64,000 nucleotides of DNA from Cherax quadricarinatus (GCF_038502225.1 NC_091352.1:22960642-23024641), one strand, 5' to 3'. Positions 21,208 to 31,074 are shown, counted from the stretch's first letter. A program made the numbers and translations. The notes: a model not told the origin generated them from the letters alone.

Positions 21208-21433
21208 TTAAACAAGAAAGCTCTACTAGAAGTCATAACTGTTCTATACATATATAAGGATTGTGAAGTCATGAGAGCAGACAAAATAATGAAGACAACA
21301 GGCATTGTGCCGATCTTACAAAAATGGAACATTTGCCTCTGCACAAAAACCCTCAGCTAGGAAAGGACAAAATGATGAATCAGATCAAGTTTAGAAAGAG
21401 TTATGGGGAAGGTTGCAGAACACAGTTAGTCTA

Positions 21434-21809
21434 TAAATAACAAAAAAAGGCACAATACTGTGACTGGAACGATACACAAATAACTCGCACATAAAAGAGA
21501 GAAGCTTATGACGACGTTTTGGTCCAACTTGGACCATTGACAAAGTCACACTAACCAGAAGTGGAGCAGACGGCTGGATGGCGAAACGTCTGCGATAGGG
21601 ATCCCCGGGTGTTGCGTGTGTCTTAATTTCATCTTGTCGGTATTATATACCATTCTTGTACTACTACTACTACTACTACTACCAACACCTATTCCTGCCT
21701 ATATATAGCCGTCGTGCTCCACTTCTGGTTAGTGTGACTTTGTCAATGGTCCAAGTCGGATCGAAACGTTGTCGTAAGCTTCTCTCTTTTATGTGCGGGT
21801 TATATGTGT
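21434..21809. mobile_element. 376-bp foldback insertion of Penelope-tail sequence with perfect 12-bp TSD
   Basis: acagttagtcta occurs at 21422-21433 and again at 21810-21821, a clean target-site duplication inside the LINE-D RT. The insert is mostly a 94-bp inverted repeat (21475-21567 against 21716-21809) around a 148-bp centre. Each arm holds a ggtccaa...ttggacc-type hairpin next to gaaacgt (aaaacgt in the left arm), reminiscent of a hammerhead stem II and GAAAC core. The centre has another gaaacgtc and a (cta)n run. No ORF is present, so it was mobilised in trans. Confidence 0.78.
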
Positions 21810-21821
21810 ACAGTTAGTCTA

Positions 21822-22855
21822 CGTTGTCCAATTAAGATAAGACTAAGGCAGAATTAAAATGAAGAAGGGTTCATGTATCAGCATCCCCAAGAAAGATGGG
21901 CTAAGATTCAAGGTTTGAAGGAGGTTTAGGAAGCTAGAGCAAGCTGCTTTCAGGAAGGTCATGTGATACTTTCAGGACATTTGATGATCAAGCAGGTGAC
22001 TGCAAAATTTTACCATATCTCATTCAAAGATATGGAAACCATGCACTTATGAAGCAGTGTGAGGAAAGTTATTTGCTGTGTTTAGTAATCTGTCCTTTAG
22101 TAACAGAAAAATTAAACCCACAAGAAGTGGCCAAGTGAGAAAAGTGATCAATAGCATCCTGGGGAGAGGCAGCCTAAAGGAGATTCACTGCCTGTACAAG
22201 CTATAGCAAAGTTAACAATGCAGATAACCAAATACCTGAAGGAAGTAAAGGCAAGGTCATTAATAGCAAGCAGGTAAAAAAAAAGTGGTGCTAAGAACAC
22301 AACACTGAGGGGCACCTTTAGCCTGGACTAAGACAGGGAAAAACATATTAACTCAGACATAAACATCCTTCTCTATCAAGAAATCCTTAAGGAAAAGCAA
22401 CAGATTGACCCATTACAATATCTTAGTCTAAACTCATTCCTGAGTCTAGACTAAGATATTATAATGATAGGTGGTGCCATAAGTCTTTTCAAAAAAGACT
22501 GCAATAACTCAATGCTTATTAGTGAAAGCATTAAGAACACAGGTATCTAAACAGATTAAAGGATCTGCAGTAAACAGGCCCTTACAAAATTCAAACTGAC
22601 TAGGGAAGAGAAAATTGTGGGTTTCCAAATATTATACTAAATGTTTGCTAACTAGGTGTTCCTAAAACTTACAAATTGCATTAGTAAAAGCAATGAGTCT
22701 GTAGTGAGAGATGTCAAGGCCCAAAGTCCCCATTTTATGAAAAGGTAGTTTTTTCCACTGATGAGGAAGATCCCCTTCACACCAAACAAGACTGAAAAGA
22801 TTATGCAAAAGTATGATGAGAACTGTACAGTGTTAAGTGTTGCAACATACACATA
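21822..22855 (-). pseudogene. LINE-D copy 2 reverse transcriptase
   Basis: Across shifting minus-strand frames the order of Jockey/I-type RT motifs can be followed. APDGIYM and FNLLW-like blocks lie near 22855-22780, LGLDISHYRLIAFT near 22700, LETHNFLFPSQFEFCKG near 22600 and a degraded VIAVFF motif A near 22500. FAIACTGSES lies near 22185 and LAHLSWGC near 21895. Many stops are present, so the gene is dead. The foldback insertion sits just downstream, after a LIGQRRL stretch. Confidence 0.62.
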
Positions 22856-22972
22856 TAGATGCCATCAGGCTCAGCTGCAGATGGACTGAAAGACTGTGAG
22901 GAAAAAGTTCATTAGATAGGAGTAGATGTATGAATGAGTGGTGGTGGTAGTTTGTTGGCCAGTATGCTGGTT

Positions 22973-23962
22973 AAAAGCAGGTGGGGATATAGTTTTGGAG
23001 TGGTTGGTGCAATTATTTAATAAATGTATGGAAGAGGGTAAGGTACCTAGGGATTGGCAGAGAGCATGCATAGTTCCTTTGTATAAAGGCAAAGGGGATA
23101 AAAGAGAGTGCAAAAATTATAGGGGGATAAGTCTGCTGAGTATACCTGGTAAAGTGTATGGTAGAGTTATTATTGAAAGAATTAAGAGTAAGACGGAGAA
23201 TAGGATAGCAGATGAACAAGGAGGCTTTAGGAAAGGTAGGGGGTGTGTGGACCAGGTGTTTACAGTGAAACATATAAGTGAACAGTATTTAGATAAGGCT
23301 AAAGAGGTCTTTGTGGCATTTATGGATTTGGAAAAGGCGTATGACAGGGTGGATAGGGGGGCAATGTGGCAGATGTTGCAAGTGTATGGTGTAGGAGGTA
23401 GGTTACTGAAAGCAGTGAAGAGTTTTTACGAGGATAGTGAGGCTCAAGTTAGAGTATGTAGGAAAGAGGGAAATTTTTTCCCAGTAAAAGTAGGCCTTAG
23501 ACAAGGATGTGTGATGTCACCATGGTTGTTTAATATGTTTATAGATGGGGTTGTAAGAGAAGTAAATGCGAGGGTCTTGGCAAGAGGCGTGGAGTTAAAA
23601 GATAAAGAATCACACACAAAGTGGGAGTTGTCACAGCTGCTCTTTGCTGATGACACTGTGCTCTTGGGAGAATGGAGACAAATGGTTTTTAATACTTGAC
23701 GTGCTGTAGGAGTGTGAGCAAGGTAACATTTATGAAGGGGTTCAGGGAAACCGGCAGGCCGGACTTGAGTCCTGGAGATGGGAAGTACAGTGCCTGCACT
23801 CTGAAGGAGGGGTGTTAATGTTGCAGTTTAAAAACTGTAGTGTAAAGCACCCTTCTGGCAAGACAGTGATGGAGTGAATGATGGTGAAAGTTTTTCTTTT
23901 TCGGGCCACCCTGCCTTGGTGGGAATCGGCCAGTGTGATAATAAAAAAAAAAAAAAAAAAAA
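22973..23962 (+). pseudogene. RTE-like LINE copy 2, inserted with TSD and internally deleted in frame
   Basis: tatgctggtt occurs at 22963-22972 and 23963-23972, a perfect 10-bp target-site duplication. The insert carries RT from AGGDIVLEWLVQLFNKC through GFRKGRGCVDQVF, FMDLEKAYDRVDR and FADDTVLLG. It then jumps to EWRQMVFNT, the last residues of the family, at 23697-23699. About 710 bp are missing, in frame. The 3' UTR is complete and ends in poly(A)-like sequence. It interrupts LINE-D copy 2. Confidence 0.9.
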
Positions 23963-24160
23963 TATGCTGGTTCTGTAAGGTGTGTGCATCATTACTGCTA
24001 CTCCCCTTCCCCCTCCTTTCCTTTTTCCACCCAGTGAGAGCTGACATGCGTCCCTCCGACCGGCTGACAGTCACTTGACTTTTGGCTCCCATCAAGTCTG
24101 TAGGTATCCAATCAATTCCTGTTTAATAATTTATTTTGTGTTTTGTTTAATTTAATTTAA

Positions 24161-24308
24161 CCCTTAAACTGTTCAAATGTAGATATACACTGATGTGCGG
24201 CAGGCTCCGAATGTAGATCTACTTCTTTTTACATGCTTTCAAATGGGGAAAATCAAGGTCGGAGCGCTTCGCACATGAATGAAGATCTATGATTGGACAG
24301 TTTAATGG
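24161..24308. mobile_element. piggyBac-type MITE, 148 bp
   Basis: TTAA at 24157-24160 and 24309-24312. Inverted ends are cccttaaactgttcaaatgt and, from the right, ccattaaactgtccaatcat. Internal sequence repeats gtagatct-type motifs seen in the larger piggyBac elements at 33668 and 42162. Confidence 0.88.
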
Positions 24309-24329
24309 TTAAACAAGGTGTACACAGTG

Positions 24330-25830
24330 AGGTGTTTAGGTTTATATACTGGTAATTCAACCTGACCTAGTTCGGACTTAGAAAATTAAAGATCCTTTTA
24401 CTCACTTTTCCTGTTATTCCTTTTTTTTTATGGATTCATGTATAACACATTGCATTATGAAAAAGTTTGCAAGAGATAGAACGACACACTTCTTTGGACA
24501 GGTCTTGGCATTCTTTTGGGTGCTCAAAGTTAAATGTCCCAGTTGCTTTGCCAGATATTCCATGCCTACAGATACTCCAAACATAGAATCTGAAACATTT
24601 TGCTTTCATCTGACTAGAATTAGTTGGGGCTGAAATCTCAGTTTGTACAGTTTCTAGAAATACAATATTATCTTCATTAACCCTCCCAGAATCACCACCA
24701 CCAGCTACTTTTGGAGCTGGACCTGCACTGTTCCCAGAAGCAGACTCTTGCTTTGTTAAATCTGTGTAATGGTAGCTGTTCTTACCTATTTGTGGTTTTA
24801 GGTGTCAATTCACAGCTTCTGGTCCCACCTCTTTGCAGATCACTACAAGACCCACTCTCTCCCTGTTTCATGAGCTTTATCGTACTTCTTCTGAAAGCTA
24901 ATGTATGGATCCTGCCTCCATTACATCACTCTCCAAACTGTTTCACTTCCTGACAACTCTATGACTGAAATAGCACTTCCTAACATCCTTGTGACTCAGC
25001 TGTGATAGTCTTCAGCTAAGTCTGCAATGTAATCTGTATTAGGGTTTGTAGTTGCATCAGCACTAAGGCTGGGGGCTGAGCAGGGTGATGGTCTGGTTAT
25101 AAGTACTCTTTACAAGAGGTCTCTATGTATTTCCGAGTCATCTGCTATAATAACAGCATTTTGTGTGTTATATTTTGCTCATCTCACATTTCAGATCAGC
25201 TTGCTCATCATTCTGCCCAATGTTTGTTCCACTCTTGAAGGCATGCAAGGAAACATTTTGTCCACCATGCCTTAAGAGTGCTTTGCTAATGATATGGTCA
25301 GAAAGATAATCAGTAGGTGTAGAGGGCTGAAATAAAAGAATTTCATCCAGGAACATCCTTTCAATACAAATTGAAGAGGAAGAGTTTTCTGGGCTGTTTC
25401 TTAGAATAGGAGCAATAAGTGTCAGCAACTGTGTCAGCATCATCAATTAAAGGTCAATGTCACTTGGACAGAGGCTTTGAGCCAATCCATCCTGTGATGT
25501 GTAATCAATCAAAAAATCAACATGTTGTCAAGGAAGAAACCGGTATCATGGTTAAAGTTGAGTGAAGGTTAGAGGTATGAAAAATAGTCAGTTGGAAGTT
25601 CAGCACTAAAGTACTGCAATGAAGCATTGCCCAAAAGGTAAACTAGGTTTGTAGAAAGGTCCATGGGCATACCAGGGTCATTTAAGGGTGCCACTGGGAA
25701 AAGAAAGAGCTTGTGAGAAGGCAAATCATAGATTTGATCATCCATGAATAAAGACTTTTTTTCTAACAAAAAAAAAGGGGAAAGAGCTCTGAGGAGAAAC
25801 ATAAGGAGATTGCATATGCCCCTCTGCATC
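24330..25830 (-). pseudogene. LINE-D copy 2 ORF1 (gag-like) remnants
   Basis: Minus-strand frames at 25829-25569 and 25446-25168 are collinear with ORF1 of LINE-D copy 1. The best match is STPTDYLSDHIISKALLRHG against the equivalent TPEYLNDHSISKVLLHH near 15030. Downstream pieces to about 24330 are Cys- and Lys-rich but unframed. No intact ORF1 remains. Confidence 0.55.
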
Positions 25831-26590
25831 TAAGAGTACTCTCTCCATGGCTGATGCTGCATGGATCCTGCTGCCTATCTTATCTTACAATTCATGCCAG
25901 TAACCCAGTAATCTAGGATGGCTAATTCCTCATTAACCAAGCCACCTCCTGACATGAGATATAGGCAGTCAGATACACTCCATGATTCATACCCCTTCTG
26001 GCCACCATCTCCTAGAATTGATAGGCAACAAAAGGAAGGGGGAGGGATTATGACTCTTGGTGGATGCCTGACCATCCATGTCTCTTGTCACCTGAGGTGG
26101 CATGATTGATGCAGGAAGTACCATCCTGGATTTCTGGTTTACTGGCATAAAGGGGACGGTAGGAAGTGGTTTCCAAGCAGCAACAGCACTACCAGCCATG
26201 CTAAGGATACTTAGACATAAAGGAGGATATACCGTCATTTTTTCTTCTTGGAGCTGCCCCTCTTTTTCTCCCCTTATCCCTCCCCCTTTTTAAAGAAATT
26301 AATCAAGGACGATTATATGACCAGGGATATTTTTTATCACATGAGAACATTCGAAGCCACTCATAAGGACAGCTCAGCACATCCCTAGATGATTCAGTTC
26401 CCAGGTTAAATACCACCACCACCACTGAGGTCCTCAAATGAATGGAATGGATGACAGTTCCCCTTCCCTCAACCTAAGAGCTGTAATTTACAAGGCTGAA
26501 TGGGTAGGAAGGGACAGGAGGAAAGTGGCAATTCGATCTGAGGAAGGAGACGAGATTGAATCCCTCTTCACCTAGAGAAGTGACTCTCTT

Positions 26591-26888
26591 CCTGAAGGAA
26601 AATGTTATAATTAGAACCCGAATTATATTATATATTAAAACACTACACTGAAATAACTACTCACAGGGAATGACATCTACTTAGATGAGGTAAAATAGCC
26701 CAACAAAAGGATGGTTGAAAAATGTGAACTTCTAGGTATAGAGTACCTCAAGTGCCCCTCCTTAACATACACGATGAAGCGCCAATTACACAGACTTCAA
26801 AAGGAAAATTAAGAAGTCACTACAACTCTCAGTAAACAACTAAGATGTTTACAACATACTGACTGCCAGTCAATAACAACAATCTATT
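26591..26888. other. No recognisable feature
   Basis: AT-rich spacer between the LINE-D 5' UTR and the Penelope-tail foldback. Confidence 0.5.
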
Positions 26889-27034
26889 TGGGGAAAAAGA
26901 CACTTTTGTACAATTCAGGATATTTATAAAAGGAATCCTTTTGCCACGAGTGGCTTCTTGGGTCTGAAGAAGCCACTGGTGGCGAAACGTTTCCTTTAAT
27001 AAATGTCCTGAACTGTACATTAGTGTCTTGTTCC
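26889..27034. repeat. Penelope-tail foldback with hammerhead-like core
   Basis: The right arm (26964-27034) reads ctgaagaagccactggtggc, then gaaacgtttcctttaataaa, then a gtcctgaactgta block. The left arm (26889-26960) is its diverged reverse complement. The right arm fits a hammerhead catalytic layout: CUGAAGA core, stem II ccac/gtgg with a tg loop, then cGAAACg. The left arm has lost GAAAC. The structure lies about 150 bp past the zinc-finger gene's end and is unrelated to it. Confidence 0.68.
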
Positions 27035-27188
27035 ATTTCTCAACAATCTGTTTGCTCGAGCATTGAATCAAGAGTTTCCCATGATTAGGACTACTGGTGA
27101 AAACCATCACAATCTTTAAAGGCTTGGATTCCACACAAACCCCCAGAAGACAATGCAATTAGTAAAATTATGGTTAACAATGTTATGG

Positions 27189-27989
27189 TTACTTTATTGA
27201 ATGAACTCTCGTGTGTCGTACTAGATTTGATTTTCTAGAAAAATCTTTTAAACACTCTGAACACTGATATATTTTTTCTCCGGAATGAACTCTCATATGA
27301 GTTACTAGCTGTGATTTTAGTGAAAAATCTTTTAGACACACTGTACACTGATGAGTTTTTTCTTGTGAATGAATTCTCATGTGTTGCACTAGATTTGATT
27401 TCCTTGAAAATTCGTTTAAACACTCCGAACACTTAAATGGCTTTTCACCTGAATGAGTTTTCATGTGATGCATTAGTGAAGACTTTTGTGAAAAGCCTTT
27501 TAGACACTCTAAACACTTGTAAGTTTTTTCTCCAGAATGAACTATCATATGTGTTATTAAGTTTGCTTTTTGAGAAAAATTTTTTAGACACTCGGAGCAC
27601 TGATATGGTTTTTCTTGTGAATGAATTCTCGTGTGCCTTACTAGATGTGATTTAAATGAAAAATCTTTTAGACACTCTGAACACTTGTATGGTTTTTCTC
27701 CAGAATGAACTCTCATGTGATGCATTAGAGAAGACTTTAGTGAAAAGTCTTTTACACACTCTGAGCATTTAAATGGTTTCACTCCAGAATGAACTTTCAA
27801 GTGTGTTATTAAGTTAGCTTTCTGTGAAAAGCTCTTAGGACACACTGAACACTTATAGGGTTTTTCTTGAGAATGAACTCTCATGTGCTTTATTAGATAT
27901 GATTTAGTTTTTAAGAATTTCAAACACACTGAACACTGATCAAGTTTTTCTCCCGAAGGAACTTCCATGAACTGCATCATGCGATTCAT
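27189..27989 (-). CDS. C2H2 zinc-finger protein, nine fingers; candidate host gene
   Basis: The 266-codon minus-strand frame encodes nine consecutive C2H2 fingers of the classic type (for example CSVCPKSFSQKANLITHLKVH without the final residue), joined by HSGEKPYK or HSQEKPYK linkers. Such proteins bind DNA in the nucleus, usually as transcriptional regulators. The ORF has no internal stop, and all cysteines and histidines of the nine fingers are in place. The first ATG is immediately preceded on the coding strand by ttatttttcag, a plausible splice acceptor, so this may be a last exon. The stop codon overlaps an AATAAA hexamer (27193-27198). Upstream, about 27990-28090, degraded finger-like sequence (CIHCLNYFSDESH) is in another frame, so the array was once longer or part of it has decayed. 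No KRAB, BTB or ZAD domain is visible. It could also be a retroposed fragment. Confidence 0.8.
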   Translation of the reverse strand: MNRMMQFMEVPSGEKLDQCSVCLKFLKTKSYLIKHMRVHSQEKPYKCSVCPKSFSQKANLITHLKVHSGVKPFKCSECVKDFSLKSSLMHHMRVHSGEKPYKCSECLKDFSFKSHLVRHTRIHSQEKPYQCSECLKNFSQKANLITHMIVHSGEKTYKCLECLKGFSQKSSLMHHMKTHSGEKPFKCSECLNEFSRKSNLVQHMRIHSQEKTHQCTVCLKDFSLKSQLVTHMRVHSGEKIYQCSECLKDFSRKSNLVRHTRVHSIK

Positions 27990-28095
27990 CTGAAAAATAA
28001 TTTAGACAGTGAATGCACATGCAGTTTTTTTCTGCTGACTGGATTATAATCATGTGTGTCCTGGAATGTTAAACTAAATTTATAAGAAAAGTCAT
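27990..28095 (-). pseudogene. Decayed zinc-finger sequence upstream of the intact array
   Basis: The minus strand contains a finger-like LNDFSYKFSL followed by a His, and next to it C-x2-C with CLNYFSDESH, in two different frames. Both are shifted relative to the downstream nine-finger frame. This supports erosion of the 5' end of the array, or intronic remains. Confidence 0.5.
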
Positions 28096-28209
28096 TTAGC
28101 CACAATGACAATAGATATATTTCATTATAATCTCTCATTTATTATAGAGCATCTCTTATTGATGGAAATACTTGTAAAATTTAAAAGAAAAATTACACTT
28201 ACTGTTTCT

Positions 28210-28352
28210 TAAATGAAATTTTATTTTATAATTTTCATGGAGAATGACAGCACAGAAGGTGCTTTATGCAATTATTATCCACACATTTTATTTTATAATT
28301 TTCATGGAGAATGACAGCACAGAAGGTGCTTTATGCAATTATTATCCACACA
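28210..28352. repeat. Two-copy tandem duplication of about 73 bp
   Basis: The unit from ttttattttataattttcat through caattattatccacacat is present twice, at about 28209-28280 and 28282-28352, with almost no differences. It lies between the zinc-finger gene and the Penelope copy. Confidence 0.9.
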
Positions 28353-28738
28353 TTTCATGCAAGTACAAAATCTTAGTTCAAGATTTTTACCAGTTTGACA
28401 GTAATAAACTTTATTGCAAATTTTACAAGGAATCTTACAGACACATCCGTCAGCATTTTGGGGGGAATTCTCTATCAAAAGTTTTTTTTACTGTATCAGG
28501 ATTTTTAAATACAACTTTGATATTAAAAGTCTTAAGAAGAGAAGGCATATCAACCAAGTTTTCATGGTAAGGGAGAACCAACATATTTATAGTTGAATAA
28601 GGTTGGTTGTCCCTTTTTGAATTGTAAAAAGTATTTCTAGCAATTTTAAAAGATTTACCAATTACGTTTCTTGGGTATTTCAGATGATTAGCTATTTCAT
28701 AAATTTTGGATATTTCTTCATCTATGAATTCTGGACTA
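28353..28738 (-). pseudogene. Penelope-like element (minus copy), part downstream of the LINE-B insertion
   Basis: The reverse complement matches 31206-31560 of the plus copy: IDEEISKIYEIAN-type sequence, then PRNVIRK, NMLVLPYHENLVDMPSL and a short start of the GIY-YIG domain (QTGKNLELR) where the copy ends near 28370. Its continuation toward the RT lies at 31078-31113, so LINE-B (28739-31077) inserted into it. Confidence 0.78.
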
Positions 28739-28902
28739 CAAATTTATTTATTTATTTATTTTATTTATTTATTTATTTCCAATTTGTGCACACATACAGA
28801 GGTACAAAAAAATACAGATAAGAGCAGTATGCCAAAGCCACTTATACTATGCATAGCATTACGGGCTGGCTTAAAATTAACTTAAGATTAACTAAGCAAT
28901 GA

Positions 28903-28962
28903 TTATTATTATTATTATAATCAAAAAGAAGCGCTAAGCCACAAGGACTATACAGCGCTGCT
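28903..28962 (-). mobile_element. 60-bp LINE-D tail insertion with perfect 12-bp TSD
   Basis: actaagcaatga at 28891-28902 is repeated exactly at 28963-28974. Between them lies only the tail motif: (ATT)n, ataatcaaaaagaagcgcta, then a ggactatacagcgctg end. It is the minimum of what a 5'-truncated LINE insertion can be. Confidence 0.9.
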
Positions 28963-29184
28963 ACTAAGCAATGATGAAATCAGTGATAAAACATTAATGT
29001 AAACAGATAACTATAAAGCACAAGTGAGTATTACAAAGACAGGTCATATGGTTGCATTCAGTTAGGTAGTGATTCTGTTTGGTAGTGTATTTAAAAAATA
29101 ATAAAGTTAGATTGGGTTTTAGGTTTAACATTTATGTGATATAATTGTGAGAAACATTTAAGATATACAATTTATAATGTTCAG

Positions 29185-31074
29185 TTATTCAGTATTTATT
29201 TGGTTTTGGGTGAGTAAGTAATCTTTGAGAAGAGACTTGAATTTATAAACAGGTTGTGTTTCTTTTATATTTACAGGTAATGAATTCCAGATTTTAGGGC
29301 CTTTTATGTGCATTGAGTTTTTGCATAGTGTGAGGTGGACACGAGGAACATCAAAGAGTGATCTGTGCCTTGTGTTATGGTCATGTGTTCTGTTGAGGTT
29401 GGCAAGGAGATGTTTGAGGGGAGGGTTAATATCAGAGTTAAGTGTTCTATGTATGTAATAGGTGCAGTAATAAGTATGGATGTTTTGTATGGTGAGTAGG
29501 TTTAGTGTATTGAATATTGGTGGAGTGTGCTGCCTGTAGTGAGAATTTGTTATCATTCTAACTGCAGCCTTTTGTTGGGTAATTAGTGGTCTGAGATGGT
29601 TAATTGTTGTTGAGCCCCATGCACAAATTCCATAGGTGAGATAGGGGTAAATAAGAGAGTGATATAGGGCCAGGAGGGCTGACTGTGGAACATAGTACCG
29701 TATCTTCGATAGTATGCCTACAGTCTTGGAAATTTTCTTAGAAATTTGATGTATATGTGTATGAAATTTGAGTCTATTATCAAGGTGGATTCCTAAGAAT
29801 TTTCCCTCTGTTAGTTTTGTGATAGGTGATCCATTTATCATTATGTTAAGAGGGACATCTGTAGCTCTGTTACCAAACTGAATGAAGTAGGTTTTGTCAA
29901 TGTTTAGTGTAAGTTTGTTAGTCCTCATCCAGGTAGATATTTTCTGTAATTCGGTATTTACAGTATTGGCTAGCGTGACTGGGCTCGGGTGAGAGAAGAC
30001 GTATGTAGTGTCATCTGCAAATAGTGTGGGTTTGAGTAATTGCGAAGCATTTGGAAGGTCATTTATGTATAGGAGAAAGAGAAGAGGGCCAAGGACACTT
30101 CCCTGTGGGACACCAACTGTAATTGGTTGTGCAGAAGAGTTTGCCCCATTTGCGTACACATATTGGCTTCTGTTGCTGAGGTAAGACTTGAGGTAGTTGA
30201 GGGAGTGCCCTCTTATACCATAGTGTGACAATTTTACGTGGAGCAAGTCATGGTCAACTGTATCAAAAGCTTTACGTAAGTCAATGAAGATCCCCAGTGG
30301 GACTTCTTTTTTCTCTATTGCAGTGTATATATGTTCTAGCATGTGTATAATAGCATCATTAGTATTTTTATTAGGCCTGAATACAAATTGGCAGGGGTTG
30401 AGTATGTTTTGGGAGATAAGGTAGGAGTAGATTCGTTTATGAATTAATTTTTCGAAGATTTTTGAGAGAGGGTGTAAGTTGGATATTGGCCTATAGTTAT
30501 TCAACTCTGTTAGGTCTCCTCCTTTGTGGATCGGGGTGACCCTTGCTATTTTGAGTACTGTAGGGAAGGTGGAGGATTCAATGGATTTGTTAAAGAGTGT
30601 TGCAATGATTGGTGATAGCACTTGTGACACTTTTTTGTATATAAGGGGTGGTAAGGTATTTAAATCTCCTGCCTTGTTTTTTAGTGCGTTGATAATAAGG
30701 GAGACTTCGTATGGGTTAGTCGGAGCTAGGAACAGTGTGTTCGGGTAGTTGCCGGTGAGGTAGTCATTTGGTGGGGTATCTGAGCTTGGGATTTTATTGG
30801 CAAGGTTTTGTCCTATAGTGGAGAAGAAATCATTGAGTCTGTTTGCTGTTTCTGTTGGTGGGAGTTGGGGTTCATCTGTTTTTGCTAATTTTATTTCGCT
30901 ATTTCGTGATATCTTTTTTGTTCCCAGAATTTCTGATAGGGTTTTCCAGGTCTTTTTTATATCACCTCGTAAGTTGGATAATCTGTTCTCATAATACAAT
31001 TTTTTTGCCCTTCTTATCAGGCTGGTTAGGATTGACGAGTAACGTTTTGTTTGGTCTCTGGTTATGTGACCCAT
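29185..31074 (-). CDS. LINE-B reverse transcriptase, 629-codon open frame
   Basis: The ORF encodes most of a CR1/Jockey-like ORF2 without its endonuclease. It starts near KRYSSILTSLIRRAKKLYYE, continues with WKTLSEILG, PIHKGGDLTELNNYRPIS and NTNDAIIHMLEHI. Motif A is FIDLRKAFDTVDHDLL, followed by GVPQGSVLGPLLFLLYINDL and the catalytic LFADDTTYVF. The thumb/C-terminal region (GILSKIRYYVP, ICAWGST, KGPKIWNSLP) follows. No stop or frameshift interrupts it, so it is fairly young. The element lacks an endonuclease and promoter here, so it is probably not autonomous. The first ATG is internal; the original ORF2 start lies upstream of the truncation. Confidence 0.85.
   Translation of the reverse strand: MGHITRDQTKRYSSILTSLIRRAKKLYYENRLSNLRGDIKKTWKTLSEILGTKKISRNSEIKLAKTDEPQLPPTETANRLNDFFSTIGQNLANKIPSSDTPPNDYLTGNYPNTLFLAPTNPYEVSLIINALKNKAGDLNTLPPLIYKKVSQVLSPIIATLFNKSIESSTFPTVLKIARVTPIHKGGDLTELNNYRPISNLHPLSKIFEKLIHKRIYSYLISQNILNPCQFVFRPNKNTNDAIIHMLEHIYTAIEKKEVPLGIFIDLRKAFDTVDHDLLHVKLSHYGIRGHSLNYLKSYLSNRSQYVYANGANSSAQPITVGVPQGSVLGPLLFLLYINDLPNASQLLKPTLFADDTTYVFSHPSPVTLANTVNTELQKISTWMRTNKLTLNIDKTYFIQFGNRATDVPLNIMINGSPITKLTEGKFLGIHLDNRLKFHTHIHQISKKISKTVGILSKIRYYVPQSALLALYHSLIYPYLTYGICAWGSTTINHLRPLITQQKAAVRMITNSHYRQHTPPIFNTLNLLTIQNIHTYYCTYYIHRTLNSDINPPLKHLLANLNRTHDHNTRHRSLFDVPRVHLTLCKNSMHIKGPKIWNSLPVNIKETQPVYKFKSLLKDYLLTQNQINTE

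Larger units (their letters stand above)
19731..26590 (-). mobile_element. LINE-D copy 2, near-full-length composite on the minus strand
   Basis: Minus-strand order is: 5' UTR (about 26590-25840), ORF1 pieces (25830-24330), RT (22855-21822), post-RT region (21410-20660) and RNase H (20560-20150). The 3' tail at 19765-19731 reads, inverted, catgacccttTGGGTTTA-like sequence ending in ATTAT. Later insertions are the RTE copy (22973-23962), a 148-bp MITE (24161-24308), the 376-bp foldback (21434-21809), a 284-bp MITE (20924-21207), a Penelope-tail palindrome (20542-20668) and a 60-bp LINE tail (20060-20119). Frames are broken throughout. The endonuclease is not clearly seen. Confidence 0.68.

Noticed and set aside
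29185..31074. Host telomerase or other cellular reverse transcriptase
   Set aside because: The FADD motif, the YINDL block and a C-terminus shared with three other dispersed copies in the window identify it as a LINE.
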